Source of the DNA: Lachnospiraceae bacterium
GTDB taxonomy: Bacteria > Bacillota > Clostridia > Lachnospirales > Lachnospiraceae
NCBI GenBank assembly: GCA_020860745.1
Contig: JAJBTR010000171.1
Location: forward strand, 1-8,505
DNA: 8,505 bases
Direction of reading: 5' to 3'
Below the pieces are notes generated by a model. That model did no database searches. It had not been told where the DNA came from and saw only the letters and a list, made by a program, of their open reading frames with translations. Shown piece after piece: positions 4,940-8,505 of the stretch; the stretch's first letter is position 1, and each line of letters starts with the position of its first letter. A program made the translations under genes and the position numbers.

Positions 4940-5932
4940 ATGGAAAAACGAATGATTTCCACACAGATTTTAGAAGAAGATATCAAGATGGAGCCAAGCC
5001 TGCGTCCGCAGACACTCAATGAGTACATCGGACAGGAGCAGATTAAGGACAGTCTCCGAGTCTATATTGAGGCGGCGAAGCAGAGGGGCGAGGCTCTGGA
5101 TCATGTGCTGTTTTACGGGCCTCCCGGTCTGGGAAAAACGACGCTCTCCGGCATCATTGCCAACGAGATGGGTGTGCACATGAAAGTGACTTCCGGTCCG
5201 GCTATTGCGAAGCCCGGCGAGATGGCGTCTATTTTGAGCAATCTTCAGGAAAATGACCTGCTGTTTGTGGACGAGATTCACCGTCTGAACCGTCAGGTGG
5301 AGGAGGTGCTCTACCCGGCGATGGAGGATTACGCTATTGATATTATGATCGGAAAGGGTTCCAGTGCGCGGTCGATTCGCCTGGATCTTCCGAAGTTTAC
5401 ACTGGTGGGTGCGACGACCCGTGCCGGTCTGCTGACGGCGCCGCTTCGGGATCGCTTTGGTGTGATCCAGCATCTGGAATTTTATACGGTGGATGAGCTG
5501 CAGACGATCATTCTGCAGTCGGCAAAAATCCTGAATGTGGAGATTGAGATGGAAGGCGCTCATGAGCTGGCGAAGCGCTCCCGGGGTACGCCGCGTCTGG
5601 CCAATCGCCTGCTGAAGCGTGTCCGTGATTTTGCCCAGGTAAAATACGATGGGGTGATCACAAAGGAAGTGGCGTCTTTTGCTTTGGATCTGCTGGAAGT
5701 GGACAGCTGCGGGCTGGATAAAAACGACCGCATGATTTTGCTGACGATTCTGCAGAAGTTCGGCGGCGGACCGGTAGGTCTGGACACGCTGGCAGCCGCG
5801 ATTGGCGAGGACGCCGGTACCATTGAGGATGTCTACGAGCCGTATCTGGTGAAAAACGGATTTATCAACCGTACGCCGAAAGGGCGGGTGGCGACAGAGC
5901 AGGCTTACCTGCATTTTGGGCTGACTCAGTAG
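4940..5932 (+). CDS. ruvB: Holliday junction branch migration DNA helicase RuvB
   Basis: RuvB is the hexameric AAA+ ATPase that pumps DNA through the RuvA-bound Holliday junction. The 330-residue protein is full length. Landmarks are a conserved N-terminal [12 protein letters not shown] (21-32), Walker A GPPGLGKT (60-67) and Walker B LLFVDEIH (107-114). They continue with the RuvA-contacting beta-hairpin region (about 130-150), sensor 1 GATTRAG (157-163), the arginine-finger segment LRDRFG (169-174) and sensor 2 [13 protein letters not shown] (215-227). A winged-helix DNA-binding domain closes the protein (about 255-330; [17 protein letters not shown]). AGGGAG (4927-4932) lies 7 nt before the ATG. 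The internal ATG at residue 5 is less well placed. A strong terminator follows, so ruvA-ruvB forms a two-gene unit. The long minus-strand open frame over this gene is a codon-bias shadow. Confidence 0.99.
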   Translation: MEKRMISTQILEEDIKMEPSLRPQTLNEYIGQEQIKDSLRVYIEAAKQRGEALDHVLFYGPPGLGKTTLSGIIANEMGVHMKVTSGPAIAKPGEMASILSNLQENDLLFVDEIHRLNRQVEEVLYPAMEDYAIDIMIGKGSSARSIRLDLPKFTLVGATTRAGLLTAPLRDRFGVIQHLEFYTVDELQTIILQSAKILNVEIEMEGAHELAKRSRGTPRLANRLLKRVRDFAQVKYDGVITKEVASFALDLLEVDSCGLDKNDRMILLTILQKFGGGPVGLDTLAAAIGEDAGTIEDVYEPYLVKNGFINRTPKGRVATEQAYLHFGLTQ

Positions 5933-5976
5933 AATCATGGATGCAGTATTTTAAGTTCATTATAAGCTAAGAAGAT

Positions 5977-6020
5977 ATGTCGGAGGACAAAACAGGATGA
6001 GTGTTCTCCGGCATTTTGTT
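5977..6020 (+). terminator. Intrinsic terminator of ruvAB
   Basis: Left arm ATGTCGGAGGACA (5977-5989) pairs with right arm TGTTCTCCGGCAT (6002-6014) over 13 pairs, two of them G-T. The loop is 12 nt and the T-rich run TTTTGTT follows. It lies 45 nt after the ruvB stop and before the zapA promoter. Confidence 0.9.
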
Positions 6021-6054
6021 GGTGTGCGCTAACTGGTAAAAGTGAAATTTAAGG

Positions 6055-6083
6055 TTGTCCCGGAAGTAAAACCCTGTTATGAT
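6055..6083 (+). promoter_or_regulatory. zapA promoter (sigma-A, extended -10)
   Basis: TTGTCC (6055-6060, four of six -35 matches) is exactly 17 bp from TATGAT (6078-6083), with extended -10 TG at 6075-6076. Transcription would start near 6090. The upstream in-frame ATG at 6079 lies inside the -10 box and so cannot be the translation start; this fixes zapA at 6133. Confidence 0.8.
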
Positions 6084-6132
6084 ATTTCCAAATGAATTTT
6101 TAAACCAGATAGATACATACAGGGAGATCGCG

Positions 6133-6468
6133 ATGACTAAGACACATATGGTACAGGTTGTGATTGACGGAAAAATATTGACGATGGGAGGCTCTGATGA
6201 TGAAGGACATATCCAGAAGGTGGCCTCCTACGTCAATCATATGATTCAGACGATGGAGGATACGGACGCATACAAGGCGCTGCCTGCCGACTTAAAACCG
6301 ATTCTGATTGAACTCAATATCGCGGACGAGCTGATTGCGGCGCAGGATACGATCGCACAGCTGGAGAATGATCTGCGGCTGAAGGAAAATGAATTGTCGG
6401 AGCTTAAGCAGACTCTGGTGGAGACCCAGATGAAGATGGAGCGGACAGATGGGAAAAGGAAAAGATAA
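6133..6468 (+). CDS. zapA: Cell division protein ZapA
   Basis: ZapA binds FtsZ in the cytoplasm and promotes bundling of protofilaments in the Z-ring. The 111-residue protein has the family layout. An N-terminal globular head (1-50) contains VQVVIDGKILTMGGSDDEGH and IQKVASYVNHMI. A long helix or coiled coil follows (about 55-105, DLKPILIELNIADELIAAQ and heptad-rich QLENDLRLKENELSELK), then a basic tail (DGKRKR). ATG 6133 is chosen over 6079 because AGGGAG (6121-6126) lies 6 nt upstream and the promoter -10 covers 6079. It is probably co-transcribed with the U32 gene 132 nt downstream, an order I recall from related Lachnospiraceae. After the stop the same frame stays open for a further 23 codons and ends in a similar sequence (EEDGTKKR versus ERTDGKRKR). 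Confidence 0.9.
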   Translation: MTKTHMVQVVIDGKILTMGGSDDEGHIQKVASYVNHMIQTMEDTDAYKALPADLKPILIELNIADELIAAQDTIAQLENDLRLKENELSELKQTLVETQMKMERTDGKRKR

Positions 6469-6544
6469 ATCCAAATCCCAGATGGACGGAAAGCGATTGG
6501 AAAAGATATGGTCGAAGAGGATGGAACGAAGAAACGATAAATCC
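6448..6544 (+). repeat. Degenerate direct repeat around the zapA stop codon
   Basis: The 25-base segment ending GATAAATCC at 6472 recurs 72 bp later, ending at 6544, with about 20 of 25 bases matching (GATGGGAAAAGG... versus GATGGAACGAAG...). The 9 bases GATAAATCC are identical and each copy supplies a TAA stop. The distance is exactly 24 codons. The region is purine-rich, so chance similarity is possible. Confidence 0.4.
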
Positions 6545-6600
6545 GGTACAGGCGAAAGAAGTAAAGTGTAACAGGGATGTCTGGAAAGAAAGAGGAATAG

Positions 6601-8505
6601 ATGAAACATGAATTGCTGGCTCCTGCCGGGTCGTATGCTATCTGCGAAGCTGTTCTTGCGGCGGGAGCGAACGCGGTGTATCTGGGAGGAGCGAACTATG
6701 GCGCCCGCGCGTTCGCGCAGAATTTTTCCGATGAGGAGATTCTGAAGGCGATCGATCTGGCGCATCTGCACGGGAGGAAGATTTTTCTGACCGTCAATAC
6801 ATTATTAAAGAACAGGGAGACAGGGGAGGCGCTGCAAAACTGGCTCAGCCTTTTTTACGAACAGGGATTAGACGCCATTATCGTACAGGATTATGGCGTA
6901 TTTCAATTTGTGAGGGAACGTTTTCCCGGACTGCCTGTCCACGCCAGCACGCAGATGTCGGTGGCGAATGTATATGGCGCGGCCTTTCTGAAAGAACAGG
7001 GTGCTTCCCGGATTGTCACGGCCAGAGAGTTATCCTTACAGGAAATCCGCCGCATCCATGAGGAGACCGGCGTGGAGATCGAGAGTTTTGTCCACGGTGC
7101 GCTCTGTTACTGTTATTCCGGCCAGTGTCTGATGAGCAGCCTGATCGGCGGACGAAGCGGGAATCGCGGGCGGTGCGCCCAGCCCTGCCGGCTCCCTTAT
7201 CAGGTCATGGATGAAAAAGGAAATGTGCTCCGGAAAAAAGAGCGCTATCCTTTAAGCCCGAAAGATCTTTGTGCCCTAGAACTGATTCCGCAGATCTGTG
7301 AAGCCGGAGTGTATTCCTTTAAGATTGAGGGAAGGATGAAATCATTGGAGTATGCCGCCGGTGTGACGCAGATTTACCGGAAGTACCTTGACCTGTATGA
7401 AAATACGCCGGAACGTTTTTTCGTGGAAGAGGAGGATAAAAAGGCGCTGCTTGCTCTGGGAAGCCGCAGTGGTTTTACCCGGGGCTACTATGAGATGAGG
7501 AACGGAAGAAAAATGATGGCGCTTAATGATTCCTCTCACAGCAGCGGGGAAGCCGCCGAGGTATACCGGGAAGCGGAACTGAATAAGATTCCGGTGAAAG
7601 GAAAACTGATTCTTCGCGTGGGGGAGCCTGTGCGGTTGTCGTTGCAGGCGGAGACTTCAGCGCAGGAGAACACTGTTTCCGGCTTGTGCTTAAGTCCGGG
7701 TCCTGACGCCGCGTGGGAAAGCGCCTCACGAAATGTTAAGAAAGAGACAAATGATAAGACAGAGGCGACTGTGCGGAATCAGCCTGTCGCTGTAGAAATG
7801 TGTTCAGAGGAGAAGGTTATGAGGGCGGAAAAACGCCCTCTCTCCGAAGATGAGGTGAGAAGCAGACTCTCAAAAACCGGAGACACTCCTTTTTCACTCG
7901 CTGATCTGCAGATTGATATGGAGACCGGGTGTTTCGTTCCGGTGAAACAGCTGAATGAATTGCGGCGGAGCGCCTTTGACCGGTTGAACCATAAGATGCT
8001 GCAGCCGTATCGCCGGTTGCTGCCCGAGAAGAGCAGATGCGTGGAGACAGGAGAAGAGATTCTGTTGAAGCTTTCAGATAAAAAAATTCAGTCAGGACGA
8101 TTGCAGAAGGAAGATACATACTCAAGGCAGTCAGAAACGGGCAGAATCATCAAAGGATCAGAATTGTTGAAAGAAAACCGCGCTGACAGGAGAAAATCGG
8201 ATTTCCTCAACGTACAGGTTTCGAATGAAACGCAGCTATCCGAGGCTCTGCGTCATCCGTTTGTGAATATGATTTCCCTGGATTTCTCATCTGGAGAAAA
8301 ACATCAGCCGGTCTCAGGTCCTTCAAAGACATTTGCCGGCCGCCGGGAAATTCATACGAAGATTACAGCGGAAGATGGCGCGTACGCCTCTTATTTCAGG
8401 ACGATTGAGCTGGCGCGGCAGCGTATCCAGACCGCAGGAAAGCAGGCGGCGTTGTGTTTCCCATACATTTTCAGGGAAAATACATCGGTTTTTTATCTGA
8501 AAAAA
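6601..8505 (+). CDS. U32 family peptidase with DUF3656 (RlhA-like), 3' end beyond window
   Basis: The frame is open for 635 codons to the window edge without a stop; relatives are roughly 650-800 residues. GAGG (6592-6595) sits 5 nt before the ATG. The start MKHELLAPAGSYAICEAVLA is typical of U32 proteins. The family signature follows at 161-197: ESFVHGALCYCYSGQCLMSS, then GGRSGNRGRCAQPCRLPY, with Cys169, Cys176, Cys192 and Cys196; Cys224 (SPKDLC) is another possible ligand. KIEGRMKS and EYAAGVTQIYRKYL follow. The DUF3656 region begins near 335 (KLILRVGEPVRLSL), is interrupted by a charged, variable linker (about 362-415) and resumes with PFSLADLQ (430-437). A second barrel-like part (about 510 on) is cut by the edge. 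Characterised relatives with this layout (RlhA/YdcP) make 5-hydroxycytidine in 23S rRNA, and others (TrhP) hydroxylate tRNA uridine; many are only nominally peptidases. The exact substrate here is unknown. Confidence 0.93.
   Translation, partial: MKHELLAPAGSYAICEAVLAAGANAVYLGGANYGARAFAQNFSDEEILKAIDLAHLHGRKIFLTVNTLLKNRETGEALQNWLSLFYEQGLDAIIVQDYGVFQFVRERFPGLPVHASTQMSVANVYGAAFLKEQGASRIVTARELSLQEIRRIHEETGVEIESFVHGALCYCYSGQCLMSSLIGGRSGNRGRCAQPCRLPYQVMDEKGNVLRKKERYPLSPKDLCALELIPQICEAGVYSFKIEGRMKSLEYAAGVTQIYRKYLDLYENTPERFFVEEEDKKALLALGSRSGFTRGYYEMRNGRKMMALNDSSHSSGEAAEVYREAELNKIPVKGKLILRVGEPVRLSLQAETSAQENTVSGLCLSPGPDAAWESASRNVKKETNDKTEATVRNQPVAVEMCSEEKVMRAEKRPLSEDEVRSRLSKTGDTPFSLADLQIDMETGCFVPVKQLNELRRSAFDRLNHKMLQPYRRLLPEKSRCVETGEEILLKLSDKKIQSGRLQKEDTYSRQSETGRIIKGSELLKENRADRRKSDFLNVQVSNETQLSEALRHPFVNMISLDFSSGEKHQPVSGPSKTFAGRREIHTKITAEDGAYASYFRTIELARQRIQTAGKQAALCFPYIFRENTSVFYLKK

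Noticed and set aside
4669..5028. Minus-strand frame across the ruvA-ruvB spacer
   Set aside because: It runs antisense through the ends of two real genes and the tandem repeats. Any similarity to database ORFs would reflect the possible dispersed DNA element rather than a protein.
4970..5938. Long minus-strand open frame (322 residues) opposite ruvB
   Set aside because: It lies wholly antisense to an unmistakable RuvB, its product is Gln/Arg/His-rich low-information sequence, and it has no ribosome site. It is a codon-bias shadow.
6292..6771. Minus-strand 159-residue frame over the zapA end and U32 start
   Set aside because: It is antisense to two supported genes, with no start signals.
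7342..8125. Minus-strand frames opposite the U32 gene
   Set aside because: The plus-strand U32 frame is continuous and recognisable. These are shadows.

Overview
The window looks like a chromosomal segment from a Gram-positive Clostridia bacterium, most likely Lachnospiraceae. The basis is the moderate GC, strong AGGAGG-type ribosome sites, extended -10 sigma-A promoters, the ruvA-ruvB-zapA-U32 peptidase order and the protein signatures. All intact genes are on the plus strand. No tRNA, rRNA, CRISPR array or intact transposase was seen.

Positions 1-1090 are a gene graveyard. A good promoter and a near-perfect ribosome site (about 59-127) lead into broken small frames (125-460). A minus-strand C-terminal fragment with a classical C2H2 zinc-finger pattern follows (429-656). 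It abuts a plus-strand zinc-ribbon gene (673-1054) broken by one extra base in an A7 run, which still has its own terminator (1059-1085). This looks like debris of accessory or mobile DNA.

Positions 1135-2724 hold miaB (tRNA 2-methylthio-N6-isopentenyladenosine synthase) with its own promoter. The promoter position shows that translation starts at 1216, not at the far upstream in-frame start. After a gene-free gap comes a tightly coupled set: a membrane-anchored NusG domain II protein (2946-3335), a DUF3990-type protein lacking its N-terminal half (3332-3625), and an intact 147-residue protein that I recall as a frequent neighbour of DUF3990 genes (3618-4061). The last two look like a toxin-antitoxin-like pair whose toxin half has lost its N-terminus.

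Positions 4093-6020 carry ruvA and ruvB, the Holliday-junction branch-migration motor, followed by a strong intrinsic terminator. The ruvA-ruvB gap is unusual: it has three perfect 11-bp tandem repeats, a perfect 7-bp hairpin and a further structured segment just before the ruvB ribosome site. From 6055 a new promoter drives zapA (Z-ring associated protein) and then a U32/DUF3656 protein related to RNA-hydroxylation enzymes, which runs off the right edge.

No clearly new system is established. The best leads are the truncated DUF3990 gene with its intact partner, the structured ruvA-ruvB spacer, and the zinc-binding gene remnants at the left end.
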